NCBI GenBank assembly: GCA_030141605.1
Contig: JAQGDQ010000046.1
Coordinates: 62,001-126,000, forward strand
DNA: 64,000 nucleotides
Source of the DNA: Tubiluchus corallicola
Taxonomy: Eukaryota > Priapulida > Priapulimorpha > Priapulimorphida > Tubiluchidae
Direction: 5' to 3'
Both the position numbers and the translations under genes were made by a program. Of the stretch, positions 38,501 to 53,030 are shown one piece after another. The stretch's first letter is position 1. Every line of letters begins with the position of its first letter. Under the pieces are notes generated by a model that ran no database searches, had not been told where the DNA came from, and worked only from the letters and a program-made list of their open reading frames with translations.

Positions 38501-41500
38501 AAATAATTCTATTTTTAACCTACAGCAAACTTTGATTCGCCTTTTTCATCTTTACGAATTTTAGAGTATCGGTCTACTTTGACAGCTAAGTAGTCGCCAG
38601 TCTTTTGCCAAAACATTTTGCTGTCGCAGACATTAAAGAGGTTCTTCACACGCAGTTCTCTCCTGTAAAGAAAGAAATCACCATTGGAAGTGGATGATGG
38701 TTATTAATCTAATGTTTTAACTCTATGCAAGCTGGTGCATGTCAGTGTCAATTACATGCATGGACAATCAGGTTGTAACAACATTTTAATAGTGACTATT
38801 ATTTTTAACTTTAACATTATGTAACTTTACAATAAGTTGCCAAACTCTAACAAATACTAAATGATAAAATTAATTACTATTTCTAACCACTAAGGTATTA
38901 CACAACAATATGAATACTGGATCGGAAAATGTTTTAGCAAAAATTTTATCTAGCAGTTACTTACAAATAACCTAAAAAGGCTACGTGAGAAACAACTTAT
39001 CGTGCTGGATGGCAATAAATTAGTTCCTACACTACATAACGAGGCAAAAATAGGCCCTCAAAAGTTTCTAAACAAATCTTACACAATCGGCATACAGACT
39101 TTAAAGATCATACTGGAAGTTCTAAAGTCTTTGTAACAAAACCAGACTCTTCTCATGCTAACTAAATTAATTACACCACAAAGACAAAGACTACTGCCAA
39201 TTCATTCTTGCATTTGGCAGACTTTGAAGAAAAGGCACCCTTGTAAGGATTTTAAAAATAAATTGGAAACAACAGTGTCTTTCTTTGACTATTTTATTTA
39301 TGGGTGCTTCAATTTCTAAAATAAAAAATATATCACCATGCCCAAGTAGCTAGCGTTACAAAGAGATAAGTACTGCAACAAAAGAGTGAAGTTTCGCTAC
39401 ATTATCAAAAAACAGCAAAATAAAAAAATGAATAAAGGCACACACATACCGGCTTGGTATTTCTACGAGTACAACACGAGCGGGTACATTGTCTTCTTCG
39501 GCTACCCAATAGGCGACTATATTGTCTGACGGCGACCATGTGAAATCCCGTAACTTGGGAATCTTTAAACTTTTCTTATCCAAAAGGCCAAATGACTGTA
39601 AAAAATATATGAGATTCCACTATTTAATAATGAGGCACAGTTTCAAACATTTTTGCTACTGGCAAAAATCAAATACATAGCAAGAGTGACTGTAGGTCTC
39701 TCTCTGCACCCCATTATTCTGGAAAATAACTTCTCATAAGTCAAAACTATACCTAAAGCTTATTTGTCTGGATATAGTGCTCAAGGATGAATGTGCTAAA
39801 ACTACTAATGCTGTGTGAATTCATGATAGCTTGTGAATAATACTGCTGGCAAAATCTCCAATGAGTTTACCAAGTGCTTTAGCTCACAATCAAAATTTTG
39901 TAAAAGTAATCAACGTAAAACTGCTTAAATATAGAAAGCACCTTGCCTAATAAGAAAACAAACACAGGTACCAAAAGAACATAATGTGGCGGCAATGTCA
40001 GACTTTGGTATTATAAAACACAAACACTTACAGGAGTTTCATATATAGACAGCATATCCTGGCCCATTCGAGCGAAGTATTTTCCATCTGGACTCCACCT
40101 GTAAAAAACAAATAACTTACATTTTGCAGCTAATGGTACTGAATGAAGGGTACTAATAGATGTGGATTGGGAAATATGCAATGACAGTTATGCACTGAAA
40201 CAAGTAGCAAATTGCATTGGAAACTGTGCACCAGCAGATATAACAGCAGCAAAAACAATGATGGTAACAAAGTTAACAGCAACAGTAGCAATGACTATAG
40301 TGGCAACAGGAAAAATAAAAGCAGTTTTATCTTTTCATATAACTTTTCATATTTAAAACATCAATTAAAATCCTAAAATTATGCAACTTCCAGAAAATGT
40401 TACGCAAATTTCACTTTGTGTTTCTGATACACATTTGACTGTGCATAGTACGTAATCTCGATGTGCGGGTTTCTTTCAGTGTGAATTTCTTGGTGCGTAG
40501 TTGACGGTGTATAACTACTAGTGCACAATTACCACACACCCATTTTCAGTTCCTAATTTATTAAAGCAATATTCATAAGCAGAAGCAGCAGCACAACCTC
40601 ATATACATAACTCAGCAAAATAATTAACCTTACTTGAAAACTGGCCATGCAGTAGCAGTTTCGCAATGAAATCCACGCTTTTTCTGACCAGTTCGAATGT
40701 TCCATATGATAATGGCTTGAGGGTCGTCCTTATTATCAGGCAAAGGACTAAATGTAACTATGTATCTGCAAAGCAAAGCAAAAATTGTTAATGATATTTT
40801 GCAAGTATTACTACAATGAAATAAAGAAATTAAAATGTTTTGCCGAAAAAACTCATAAGCCAGCCAATCAGTCAGGTTATTTCACCCAACATCCTGCTCT
40901 TTTCACAAGTTTTCTTGGAGGAGCTTACAATGAGGCTTGAAAGCAAACACCTGCCAAAAATGGCGAGATGCCCAACTGCACATGTTTACGTGTCTGTATG
41001 TCCACCCACAACATATTTCAAAAACATATAATCAAAATATAATTAAATTAAACTGCTGCATTTCTATTTGCAGAGTTCAATGTTACTTAGGAAACTTACA
41101 CAGTTCACATATCAGCCCACAAATTATCTTAAAAATAAGTATGAGTAAAATAAAATTCTAAATGATTTTTCTTAAAATTCATTAGAATGCTATGTTACTG
41201 AAGGCAAAGGTCGACGTCACAGGACAAAACGGTAAATTTTTCATTCAGCAAGATCACCGAACAAAGTGGTAAATCTTTCATTAATTACCTGTCTATGCAG
41301 CAACAATTAAATGAATTGAAAGTTGTAAATTCCTTTATTTAAAAACACAACAAATTTATTTCTTTAGTACTTTCATCAGGATGCTGACTGGCATTTGGAT
41401 GACAAAATTGGAATGATTTAGCAGCACGTCCCAGTTCAACTCTTTAAGAAATTCTTTAAATCAAAACTCGTAATTCTTTAAGAATTTCTGATGTTGTGGA

Positions 41501-44500
41501 AAGGTTTTCAAATGTTAATGAATAAAAAAATTAATAAACACACCTTTCACATGGAGAAAAGTCTATGAGCTGCACCCCAGTATGACCAAATTTCATTATC
41601 TGTTTGAAATTGTCGCCTCCCCATAATGCAATGCCTCGCGCATGAAAAGTGGCTAAATAAGTTCCTAGAGGTGACCATTTGACATACGTCTCTGTCCAGC
41701 GCTATAAAGAAATTAAGACATGAAGTAATACAACAGTTGCTTACTTACTGCTCAACCCCTTTCACTCACCATCATACTATAACAAACAGTACTATTCATT
41801 GATATGCCAATGAATACAAAAAACACAACTAGTTCCACAGAAATGAAAAAACACAAGTTGATTCATTCACAGTTGTACTTTTTTCTGTTTTGTCTACCCT
41901 TAACACAGTAAGGTAAATTTTAATGTGTAATCACTAACTTTTAGCTTAAGTTGCTAAAATTTACTTTTGACAATTGCAAATTAAAAACTTTTATAAAATA
42001 AATTTATGAAAATTACCAAGTTAATACTAAGCCAAGTAGTTTTTTTGCATTAATTTACATACTTATTTAAAAGTACAAAGTGGTTAATGAATGAGAAAAC
42101 TGCTTAATTCAAGAATTTTCGATATAAGTATTATAGTTAACACTATTCGCAACCACTACAAAGGCAATTAAGTAAGATACAATTGCAAATGTAAAAAGAA
42201 CCATTACCTGCTTAAGCATTGTAATAGCAAATGAAATAGCTGATGTCAATCCAACAGATTATGTAAGAACAATAAGAACACAGCTTAAAATAAGCTAAAA
42301 AATGAGACGACTAGCCAGACATAACTTACGCAAGCAGAAAATTGTGAAGAGAAAACACAGTTCTTTCATGCACTCCAGGTGTCAGATTAGAAGTTAAATA
42401 GAAATGAGCAGCATCATTAAAGATTTTAAAAAGGGGTCATTTTGTGTATTTATCTTCTACCAGATTCCTATGACAAATATTTCTGACAAACCTTCCTAGT
42501 TTATAGCCACTGATGCCAAAAACAGCATCTGCAACAATTAATGCTCCATTACGTTGTACTTGCTGAATAGATGCGACACAAGCTTCGCTACTATTATCCC
42601 AAATACAATTATAAAAGTCTAAAAGTGGCCGTACAAAAGTCTGGTACAAACAATACAAAGATCTTTTGTCTAAGAGAAATTTAAATTTACATATAGAATC
42701 TAGGCGCTTAGCTAGTATTTGGGTAATATATCTCTTCCACGTAAAATTACTGACAAGTAATAAACGTAGGGGTTTGTGCTGAAGGTAATCACCAATTTTA
42801 ACACCGCCAGGAAAAAGATCAGGATGAACCAGAGGATGGATTTTCCTTGAAAAAACAACAGATTCAGTTTTATTTGCATTAAAAAATGCAAGCCACAAAT
42901 CAGACCAGACATAAATTCAATTTATACCTTGCTGTGAAATGGTTGCCGAGGTTACATAGTTCTCTACAACTTAGTTCCTACAAGTCAGCAGTCTAGTGTA
43001 ATGCATGTTTACAAATTTGTCCATGTGTGCACTGGCACATAACTCATTTCCCATTCACCTTTGCATGTTTGAAATCTGACACTTGCAAGCAGCCTGTTTT
43101 GGCATACTTCGTACAATACATGATTTAAATATGGCAATAACTTTGACCTGTGAAATGTGACTAATTGAACAATTAATTTCCAAACACTATCCATGAACAC
43201 GACAGTCTTGAAACTTTTTTCTCTTTCTAAAAGGATTCCTGAGTCACACTGTTTAAAATAGTAAATATCTTAAAAGATTTCAACACGTTTGGCCTCAACT
43301 GTGAAAATTTATTAGCAGTTACCAACTACTTTTTAGAAACGAAAAAATAAAAAATCAATAACAAATGAAGGCTTACCACTCTTTCTTCTAGTTTTTTAGC
43401 CTCTTGAGGTGTATTAAGGAATATACAAGTCTTCTCTCCCGCATCAAAGATAACACTATACTGATCATAACAGTCTGGATCCAACAACCACGACCGCAAA
43501 TTACCCTGTATATTTAAAAAACAATTACCAGTAGGTAAAAATCACGAAAATGCAAGAGTAGAACAAAATTACCTGCTTTTGTGTATGTACACCAATTTAC
43601 TAAACTTGGTATGGCAAACAAACCCGGGAAAATACTATGAAATTTACCATAAAATACAATACTTACTGGATCCTTGTAAGGCTGAGGTTCTGGGGGCTCC
43701 CATTCTTCGGGAATATTTGAATATCTGCAAAAATATACGTATTCCACATAAACATGTTTTATAACAAAATTTAAAAGAATTCTGCACTTGTAAAGACAGC
43801 AAGATATATGCAATATGCAAGATACATGCAGATATATTGCAATATATGCAATAAACAATACAGGAACACACTTGGTTTTTCAATCAAAAATAAGCATCGT
43901 GAACATCATATCCTGGAATAGTAATGTCAACTTCAACAAAAACAGCTCCAACCAACTATACTTATTATTTCTACAGTAATTACATAAAAACAATTTACTT
44001 ACTTTTCAAAATCTGTTAAAAGATTTACATCAAACGTGTGAAGCTTGTCCAACTTGTATCCATTACACATTTTCACCGCTTCTTGCGCACTTCCAGGTGC
44101 AGCATATTCCAAAAACATGTAGCTATGCATATGAAAATGAAGTAATGTAAAAATAAACTATCAAAAAAGTAATGAAGTTGATACCGTGACTCAAATTTTA
44201 TTAAAATTCATTGCTATTTGATGGAGACAAAATGCTTTTATTTTTACATTGCTAAGTATATTAATTAAGAATATGTCTAATATTTAATGACATGGACACA
44301 AAATTTTCTAAATCTAATGACCTGACTTGATATTCAGCTAAACTAAAAATGTAAAATCATTGGAGCGAAAAATAACAAAAGAGTGAACACTGGATTCTAG
44401 CTTGCAGCCAACATATAAGACCGACTTCTGTTTCCGTCTAATCGTCCGAGTACTATTTTCTATCGCACACCCAGCCGGGAATTTTCTAATTTTTTTGTAC

Positions 44501-47500
44501 GTTCATATAGTTAGTTACCTGCTGCAGTCATATAAGAAATAATTTTTTAATTTAAAACGTAAAATGCAAAAATTATAATAAAATCGTTGTTCTGGCGAGG
44601 ACGCAGCCATGTTTTACTGCAGCTAACTTTCGGTCAGGGTTGCCGCATTGTATGATCAGCTGGCGGCTAAAAAGCACCGCGCTTTCAGCTAAATCATTGT
44701 ATTAACGACCGAGTAGTGTTGCCGCTAATACCTTAATTATCAGAGCATACATTCATGCCATACAAAAAGAGAATATAGTAAAGCGAAACAAAAAAGTAAA
44801 AAGCAATCCGTGAAAAAATGTGCATTAAAACATTACTGCTAGCCAGTGGGAAATAAACAAACTTTGATTTCAACTGATTTTAAATATTCTACGATTCAGC
44901 TTTAAACATTCACAAAGCTTTAAAAAAATTTTGCAAAAAAATGTTTTCCTCCCTCCCTCCCTACCTGACATCTTTTGAGCTCAGGAGGTAATATAGAAAC
45001 AAATTCTTTTTGTGGCCGGCTTAAATAAAACTCAGAAGTGTCTCAGAAAACCAGCCATAATATTATTAGCTCATGAGATTTCATCTTCTCATATTTAACA
45101 GCCAATTGACGTGCCTTTCTTGGAAACACTTCGTGTTAGCACAGTTTCAGCTTCAGTAGAAAACAGTGCTCAGCATTATCGCTAAAAAGTCAGATTTTAA
45201 CCTTTTCCCACCCCGCCTCAATCCACCTTGCTTATAGATTGCCAAACTTCTTCTATGCACAGTTCAATTCTTCTTCATGTGAGCTTTTCAAGTAATACAC
45301 TACAACACAAACTTTGCAACTGCAACCGTTTAAATGCTAACTGGTGTAACCATTTAAAAAATCTCTAACCATTTAACCATCACTAAGCCAACTTTTCTAT
45401 GTATCAGTATTATTGAAGTCTTGTATCTGAGTTGGTTAATGCAGATAGCGATGTCCCTCTTACATAAAATTGTACTATTTACACATTGTTTCAATTAATC
45501 TGGTTGCCTAAGCGTATAACAGTAAATTGTAAAAACTTTTTTACTCGCGTATGTTACGAGAATGCCGCCATTCTTGATGGTGCATGCTAGATTCGAACTG
45601 CACCACTTACAGTTTTTCTGGTGTGGTGATTCCATGATGTGTGAATAAATCATTTAAGCATGGCGTGATTCTGGGGCGGTAACTGCGTCGCAAGTATTTC
45701 TTTATAAATTGAATTTTGTTGTTCAAAAACACTCAAAAGGGTTCAAAATTTTTTCACCTGCTGCAGAAATACGAACTTGAGTGAATTTCAATGATTATAT
45801 AATGGGGTAGGTTATTTCTTCATATTAGTTCGTCATATGTATTCAATAATTTGTTCTATGTATGACGGCATCGGAAACAATTAATCGGTTGACCGACGTA
45901 ATTATAAAGCCTAAGCGTCTCGGCCCTACTAGCTACATCTTCAGACCCACCCACATACTGGCAATGTTCATTTCATTCATCACAACAGAATTTGTCTTAT
46001 GGCATACTTTTAAATGCAAATTACAAGAAACACTTTCCATATTTCCAGTCAAAAGTCACACACCTAGCACGTGTCTACCTCCAACCTACCCACACTTTTC
46101 CAAAATTCATTTTATATGTCTTACCACAAGCTTTCAAATTATATACTGCACTAGGTAGTTGCATACTTTTTTAACCAAAAATTACATTTTATAGACCCAG
46201 TGAGATTTCTCCTTCCATAGCCTCACCCACTTAACCAAAGTAAATTCATTTTCTTCCATGCACTAGAACTGCACACCCTCTATCACCCACCTAAGTTTCA
46301 GCAACCTGCTATTAAAAGCTCAGGAGAAGATAGTTTCCAAAACTTACGACAAAAAGAGATGTTTGACCTTGAACCACCCACCCAAGGTCACCAAGTATCC
46401 AAAAAGTCATTCACCCAGCCGAGCCTATTTATAAGCTTACGAAGTTCCTTTTTTCAACTCTTTATAGTTTCCTAGTTATTAAACCCCAAATAAAAGCCAA
46501 AGCAGAAATAAATAAACATGAAACTTGGGCATCCAAAAGCAAAGGTACATGAAATTTCATTTTTAACATTAAAATATCAACTACACAATAAAAAATCTAC
46601 TAAAAACAACAGGGTTATAATGAAAAACTGTTATGCACATATGCATCAGTGCTCACTGACAAAAAGGCATGAAATGTTTAGCGTCATTAAAGCGAAATTT
46701 CGTTAAATGGGGAGTCGTCACAGGAGGACTTACTGTAATTAAATTCATAAATTTCCACCTAACTAATTCGTGAAACTTATATGAAAGACTAGTGATGAGA
46801 CAAAGAATACAAGGTGCTCCAATTGCTTTAGGTTTAAATAAGAAAGACAAACCCTTTTGTCTTTCCATCAGCCTGAGGAAAAAACTCATTCACAATCTTT
46901 CCAAATTTAGAAAAGATTTTCCGAAGCACAGTTTGCAGCTTTTCTAATCTTTCTGGTCCAACTTGGGGTATATTGTCTACGACAATGCAAGATTCGACAC
47001 CATCTGTTTCTTTGGGCTTCTTCTTCAGCAAATCACCTAACAACTCTAAAAACGAAAACGAAAAGATTAAACTTTGACCAAATATCTGGCATAATCAAGG
47101 ACTACTATACACAGGACGTGCACGCTCAGATCTCTGATTCCGCCAGCGGAGGCGATCAATACTTGTATGAACGTAATCTAGAAATAGTGCGCTTTAGAGA
47201 GCAGTGATCTTGGAAATTAAAGAATGGGCGGATCGGTAGATAGCGAGTATTATTTTTCATTTAATTGGTTCTTTACATTACGGGAGAAAAGTACCAATTG
47301 TTTATTTTATGTATCAAAGGAAATTAGTGTTCATTTTTACTTCTTAAATAGCGCACTACTTTAGGCGTAAGTGTGTTTTTTTTGGGAAGGGGGGTATCAT
47401 AGGTACCACTGTTTTTAAATTACTAGATGAATGAGGAATATGTTCTATGTGTATTGTGGCATGCTATAGGTCACCATGGGGGGTAAATATGTCCAAATTA

Positions 47501-49732
47501 TTAGCACTAAATGTTAAAAATAGATCGCCTCCGCTAGCCGAATCAGAGATCTGACCGTGCACGTCCTGTTGTATAGTAGTCCTTGGGCATAATATATATA
47601 TATATATTGTAATAAATGTTGTACTAAATTATTTACAATAAATCTATAAAAAAGACATTGACGAATTGGTATTAATATATTTAGAGCATTATATTATTAT
47701 TTTATATTCTCTACTTAATTTTGTCAACTTTGCAAAAATGCAATCAAGAAACATACTTCATAAAACATATAAAGTCATAAAAAAAATAACAACTCCAGAT
47801 TTTGCTATTTTGTGAAGGGTAATACTGTGATAACAGTTAATATAATTCCTACCATAATTATTATTTCAGTCCAGCTGACCAATGATATAAATAAAAACTT
47901 AAAAACTTGTAACAGTAAGCACTAAAGAACAAAAATGCATGCAATTTTATAAAAACTAGGACTTCACTAAAAACTAGGAGTTCTAAATCAGGTGGTGAAA
48001 GTGCTATAATTAAACTGGTAACATAAAATATTTGGTCAACAAATAACTGCGATTTAAAACATTAGGTCTACAACTTCAGTAATGGTAACTTGTAAACATT
48101 TGATAAAATTAGGCCTTGTCGATAGCCAGTGTTATCTGGTACTACTTGTATGTGGTGTTCCAGAAGTAAAAAATCTAACATTGTCAGACAAATTCAATTT
48201 TTTAATATAAAAATGAATAGAGCATCTGGATACCATTTAAAACAAAAGTCTTACGATTTAACTGTGTGACAATTTTAACAAAGTTAAAACAGTTCATAAA
48301 CATATATTATATAATACATGCATTATACATACAATATGTTATAGTCTCTGCATATATGTGGGTCACATAGGCCTACTTCTGTCAAGACTGAGAAAATGCA
48401 GCAATCACTTTAAAATTGTCATGCTGGCAATAAACTAGCTAATGCTCACAATTTCAGTTCTTCTAATAGAATTTATCGTGAGGCTTCTTTTTTACAAGAT
48501 GTGCTTTTCTAACATAGGCACAAAATTTTTAGTTGTAGCCACAACTTTAAACAAGTCTTGCAGGTCTACTCTATTGAAATGTAGGTTTACAGATCTATTG
48601 AAATATACTATATCCCACTTCTCGTGCAAGTTTGGTTAAACCATGTGAATGACCGCAATTACACTTTTGCACCGCCTAGTTTTTTGTAGGTTATTACTCG
48701 TTTCTAGGCTCGTACGTCATTATTCTATTATTCTCATGTCATCAGTGAATGTTTCCGCTAATCTCGTGGAAATTTAATCATATATTTAGGTATAATTACC
48801 AATAATCACGTTGTATTCACAGTTCTACACCTATACAGTTTGTATGACCATCTTGTTTGTGTGTGTAGTCACGTGACGAATTTTGTACTAGTTTATGCAT
48901 TATCAGGGCCTAGCTTAAAAGCACGTGACACACTTTCATCTTCACCGCATTTACGAAATAAAGGAAAAACCTTTACTTTTTTTATAATCTAATAGTAATA
49001 ATACTACAGTAATAAATAAAATTAATGAAAATGATAAATAACTGCAATGGTCTAAAATAATTTCCCGCGATACGATACAAACTCCCACTGCAACCCTAAT
49101 AATCATAAATTATGCAAAGAAACTAAAAATACATGTTAAGGGCCACATCGGTTATTCACATGGAGCTTTTTGCGTAATAATATCCCACTTATTCACGTTG
49201 CCATATTGCGACGGTAAGTAATGTATGATTTTAATCTGGAATTATAAAGCCTAAAAACCAATAATATTATGGGAATATGGTGTATATTAGTATTATTACG
49301 CCTGTTGGTCTGCTTTCTGGCCTGCAGGCGTGAAAACAACCAATAGGCCAGGAAAAACTAGGCGGTGTGAAAGTGTAATAGCGCCGCGCAATTGTACTGT
49401 GCTAGTTTTGATATTTTCACCACGAGAAACGTAAAGCGCGGTGCATGGTATTTCCCACGAGATACAAAGTTAATTACTCATTAATTACAACGCTTTACTA
49501 ATAAACTTTCGCTAAATTGTTCACACGTAAGTGAACTACAAAACAAGTTAAAACTTGACTTTCGTGATTGCGAAACACAAGCGCGACTTACTGTCTTAGA
49601 AGTAAAAATTAAATGTTAATTACCTTCATCGCTAATATCGTCAACAAAATCTTCACTGTCGCTAAAATCTTCTTCGCTATCGCCTTCATAGCCGTGGTGA
49701 TTTAACCCGTCAAAATCCACTATATTGTCCAT
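35600..49732 (-). CDS. EIF3B: Eukaryotic translation initiation factor 3 subunit B, complete, 16 coding exons
   Basis: eIF3b is a core scaffold of the eIF3 complex on the 40S subunit. Coding exons in transcript order: 49624-49732, 46853-47045, 44003-44122, 43667-43724, 43377-43505, 41544-41701, 40634-40765, 40032-40098, 39450-39595, 38524-38662, 38163-38235, 37681-37803, 36869-37086, 36432-36635, 36095-36203, 35600-35697. All junctions are GT-AG and in phase, giving 691 residues. The start is the ATG at 49730-49732 (MDNIVDFDG), followed by an acidic stretch with [18 protein letters not shown]. The RRM follows ([23 protein letters not shown] across the exon 2-3 junction), then the beta-propeller ([35 protein letters not shown]) and a C-terminal acidic helix ending EEEKLIEE. 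Human eIF3b is 814 residues; the difference is mostly the missing Pro/Ala-rich N-terminus. Its introns host a LINE fragment and a MITE. Confidence 0.98.
42437..42912 (-). mobile_element. Non-LTR retrotransposon (LINE) reverse-transcriptase fragment
   Basis: A minus-strand frame of 153 codons inside EIF3B intron 5 carries hallmarks of the C-terminal part of a Jockey/CR1-like reverse transcriptase. These include [14 protein letters not shown], a later W-K-R-Y-I-T-Q-I segment and [19 protein letters not shown] followed by [12 protein letters not shown]. The catalytic palm motif and the endonuclease are absent, so this is a dead 5'-truncated fragment in the same orientation as the host gene. Confidence 0.8.
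47088..47593. mobile_element. hAT-like MITE with 8-bp target-site duplication
   Basis: A 490-bp element (47096-47585) in EIF3B intron 1 has about 62-bp terminal inverted repeats starting CAAGGACTACTATACA and containing GGACGTGCACG and CAGATCTCTGATTC. The two ends match with only a few differences. It is flanked on both sides by the same 8 bp, GGCATAAT (47088-47095 and 47586-47593). There is no transposase inside. An 8-bp duplication with CA-starting ends suits the hAT superfamily (P-like elements also make 8-bp duplications). Confidence 0.9.
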
Positions 49733-49999
49733 AATGACAGATTATTTTCGAATTTAGAAACATCAGCATGTGACACGTTCAGCCGCCATTATCGCTACTT
49801 CGTATGTGAAATTTTCGAGAAAGGCGCACTATTTGAAGTATGACGTTCAATTCATTGGCGTTTTTTTCTTATCGTATTTCGGCATCGACAAGCTAAGACA
49901 GGTAACACTTGGGATAGTTTACTAACACTACGTAGTCATTTCGAACGCACTCGGTTATTCGGAATTAGTGCCCTTTGTGTGCCAGACTTAAAGTTTGAG

Positions 50000-51115
50000 T
50001 TCTCAACTTCATAGGCAGAATGATACTTGCTCCCCATAAGGCCAATTGTCCAACGATGCACATCCTCCAGCTATGGGTGAATAGCTTTTGCAGTTTTCAA
50101 ATTTGACAATGTTTATACCAATTCTACCACACCACAGCTCTTCATCAGAAACTGACAATTGTACCACTTCCTTAGTTGTCAATGCATTAGGCATTGCTTC
50201 ATCTGCAATGAACTGCACATACTCGTTTGCACCATGTTTATGATTACTGGCTTCATCTACCTTTAAAAGACGCAGAGTGGATCAGCCATCTTCTGTTGTC
50301 CTAGTACGTAAACTATTTATAGTCATATGGTTGCAGTCGAAGTACTCAAAGTTCTAGCCATGCACAAGGTTTTGATCTAGGTCTGCAAATAGTTTGCAAA
50401 ACTTTTTACCCATTAACATTTCAATTTTGTGTCCATGTAACTATGCATGGAATCGTTCACTTATAGTCCGCAAATAGTTTGCAAAACATTTTTCCCATTA
50501 ATAGTTCAATTTTGTTTCCATATACATATGCATGGAATCGTTCACATACCCTGACTAGTGCTAATGACTCTTTCTCCATTTGCGAGAATCTACTGTCACA
50601 AACTGTCAAGCCACTACTTACATAGTATACTGGTTGCATTTTACCATCCTTTTCTTAGATCAGTACAGCTCCAAGACCAACAGACCCTGCATCAGCTATC
50701 ACTTGGGTGGGCATATTTTTATCGTAATAGGCCAATGTAGCAGTTTCTGCCAACCTCTGTTTCAGTAACTTGAATGCTTATTTCTGTTCTGGTCCAAATT
50801 TAAATGGCTCTTCTTGCTTGCAAGTTAGCTTGTGAAATGGTTCTAACGTAGTAACGAAATCTGGGATAAATCAGCTGCTAAGTCTTAAAAAGCTACGAAC
50901 TTTCAATGTAGTTTCCGGCTCTCGAGTATCTGTGATACCCCGTACTCACCCTTCAGTTGGACCTATACCTTTCTTGGACAGAAGTATCCCCACGAAAACT
51001 AAGTGATCCATGATGATAATACATTTGTCTGGATTCAAGGTCAAGCCAACTTCAGACAATTTCTGCATGACAGCCATCATTGTCTGTTTCCTCATCTGGA
51101 CCATGTACTAAAGGT
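50000..51115 (-). mobile_element. Decayed Ty3/gypsy LTR-retrotransposon pol fragment
   Basis: Minus-strand frames show, in order, the end of reverse transcriptase (GLTLNPDKC; an FVGILLSKKGIGPT segment), the RT-RNase H connection and RNase H (VGLGAVLI, SQMEKESLALVRVCERFHAY). Then come the segment before integrase (FIADEAMPNALTTKEV) and adjacent sequence. It is broken by several stops and frame changes and by an internal tandem duplication. The protease, the N-terminal RT, the integrase core and LTRs are not found. Confidence 0.85.
50383..50545. repeat. Tandem duplication inside gypsy RNase H remnant
   Basis: Two copies (50383-50460 and 50468-50545, offset 85 bp) share GCAAATAGTTTGCAAAAC, CAATTTTGT and GCATGGAATCGTTCAC with a handful of differences. 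The duplication is local to the dead element. Confidence 0.88.
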
Positions 51116-53030
51116 TTATGACATTTCAGCATAATATATTACTATCTATGTTCGTTGTGAACCCCCAATCCGTTATTCAACAAGTCTAAATATCAGATCC
51201 CGAAAATAAAAATTCTTGACCGTCTGTAATGCGCAATGGTTTTTGTTTCATATGAAAAAACTAATTTCTGAACAAACTTTTCTCAAAAGTGAATGTTTAA
51301 GACGTAAAGAAAATAGCCATGTTAACGTCTTCATAAGTATTATACTGATACTAAATATTTTTACACATGATAATGTAACCTCTCATCTAATACTAATGAC
51401 TAATACTCAAATGTAACCATTTAGGTATACACAAAATTAACATGCAACTGCCATTTAAGCCATTGTTTTTATTATTAATCATTGTTTCAAATTCATACTA
51501 TAAAAACGTATATATCCAAATACATATATATATATATACAAAAGATAATTCTCACAGAATTGGTTTATGTTAAATACGAAAATCACATGAGCTGACATAC
51601 GCGTAGACCTACTAATGCTGTACTCCGAAATTATAGTATAATTACGCCGTAATAAAATTCTAGCATTCACAATACAATAAACAATTTGTGTTATAATTAT
51701 AAACCATCAGGAAGTTAATGTTACGAAAAACTTATAAATGAAAAAATCACCGGCATTTATCACCTTATTATTGATATAGACGAGATTATACAGGCATGTT
51801 GTGAGCTTAAAAAGTAACGTTTGTCTAACTCTTTACATGCATCAGCATTATAATAGAAGAATATACATGCGAAATCAACAAATACTGATTCACATTGAAT
51901 TAATTTTTTCATAACTCATTAGAAAAAAGTGACCAGTCGCTATACGGTATCAATCACAGAAACAGCATGTCTATATCGAGACATGACTACTCTACAACTT
52001 GAAACTTATGTACAAGCAATAACTTTAATATCCTAATTTGTCTATAACATATTATTATTTATATTAATTTGTACCTTATTACTGTATGCGACCATAAATA
52101 AAATTGCTAATCCATTAATGATTATTACTAAAACGTTGCTAAGAAACATTTAAATTAGGAACTAATGTGCAAACAACACTTTCTTTGACAAAACAAATAT
52201 TCCTTTAAAAAATTTCACGGAGTAGTCTCAATCTACCATGTTCAGGGGATCGGGATTATAAATCTAATCGCTTCTACTATAATAGACTAAAACATGAAAG
52301 TGATCTAACTCAACAAAGTTAATATAGATACACCAAGAATGAAGTAAGTTCACTAAGTGGCAATCAAGGACTTCTGACCTACGGTTATCGCAACAATTAG
52401 GACAAATGTTATCAATTTACATCTAAACAAAATTCAAGTTAATTTTTTAGAAGAAGCACTTAAAATCATATATCGTGACAACAGTAGTCTGTCGAAACGT
52501 TTGGCATGATTTTAACTATGTAAAGTACAGGTTTTAATAAAGTTGTCTTGTTTTAACTATAAACAAAATTTAATACTGAAACTATACCATTTTTTAACAG
52601 TAATTGTTGTTTTTAGCAAATTTAAAAAAATTGATGCTCGTTTGGTGTATGCTGTTGATTGTAAGAATTAATAGAATAAATGGAAAACTACAACGCCCTT
52701 TCTTAACTAAACGAGACTATTGAAGAGACATTAGCCCATGTAATCTTTTCTTATCAATAGATGTCGCTATAAGCTTTGTATACAGTGTCGTGCTGACTGC
52801 TTAGCCTGCGCTTAAGATAGTGTTAAAAACTCTACTGAGCCAACTAAATAGAAATTAAGGTACATGTAACTTTAACTTATGGAGCCATTCAAGTTAGCCT
52901 GTATCAACATGAACATATTGCTCTGTGCTAAACTCTAACAATTTTGGAAATTTGGATACTTGTTGCTGTGTGCTTTGGCACTTTCCAAAACTAAGGCTTA
53001 TGTTTTATCTTTGCGAGGCTACTTATAAAG

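Larger units (their letters stand above)
49733..53030. other. Intergenic region between EIF3B start and 3CxxC gene 3' end
   Basis: It holds the EIF3B promoter and 5' UTR (position not resolvable), the gypsy fragment at 50000-51115, and about 1.9 kb of AT-rich sequence with no recognised coding content. The distal end should include the 3' UTR of the minus-strand 3CxxC gene. Confidence 0.55.

Noticed and set aside
42437-42912. Host gene on the minus strand inside the EIF3B intron
   Set aside because: The frame has LINE reverse-transcriptase hallmarks and is truncated; it is a retrotransposon relic.
45579-45604. tRNA-like B box within a GGTGCA...TGCACC hairpin
   Set aside because: The TTCGAAT loop resembles a T-loop, but there are no acceptor, D or anticodon stems around it.
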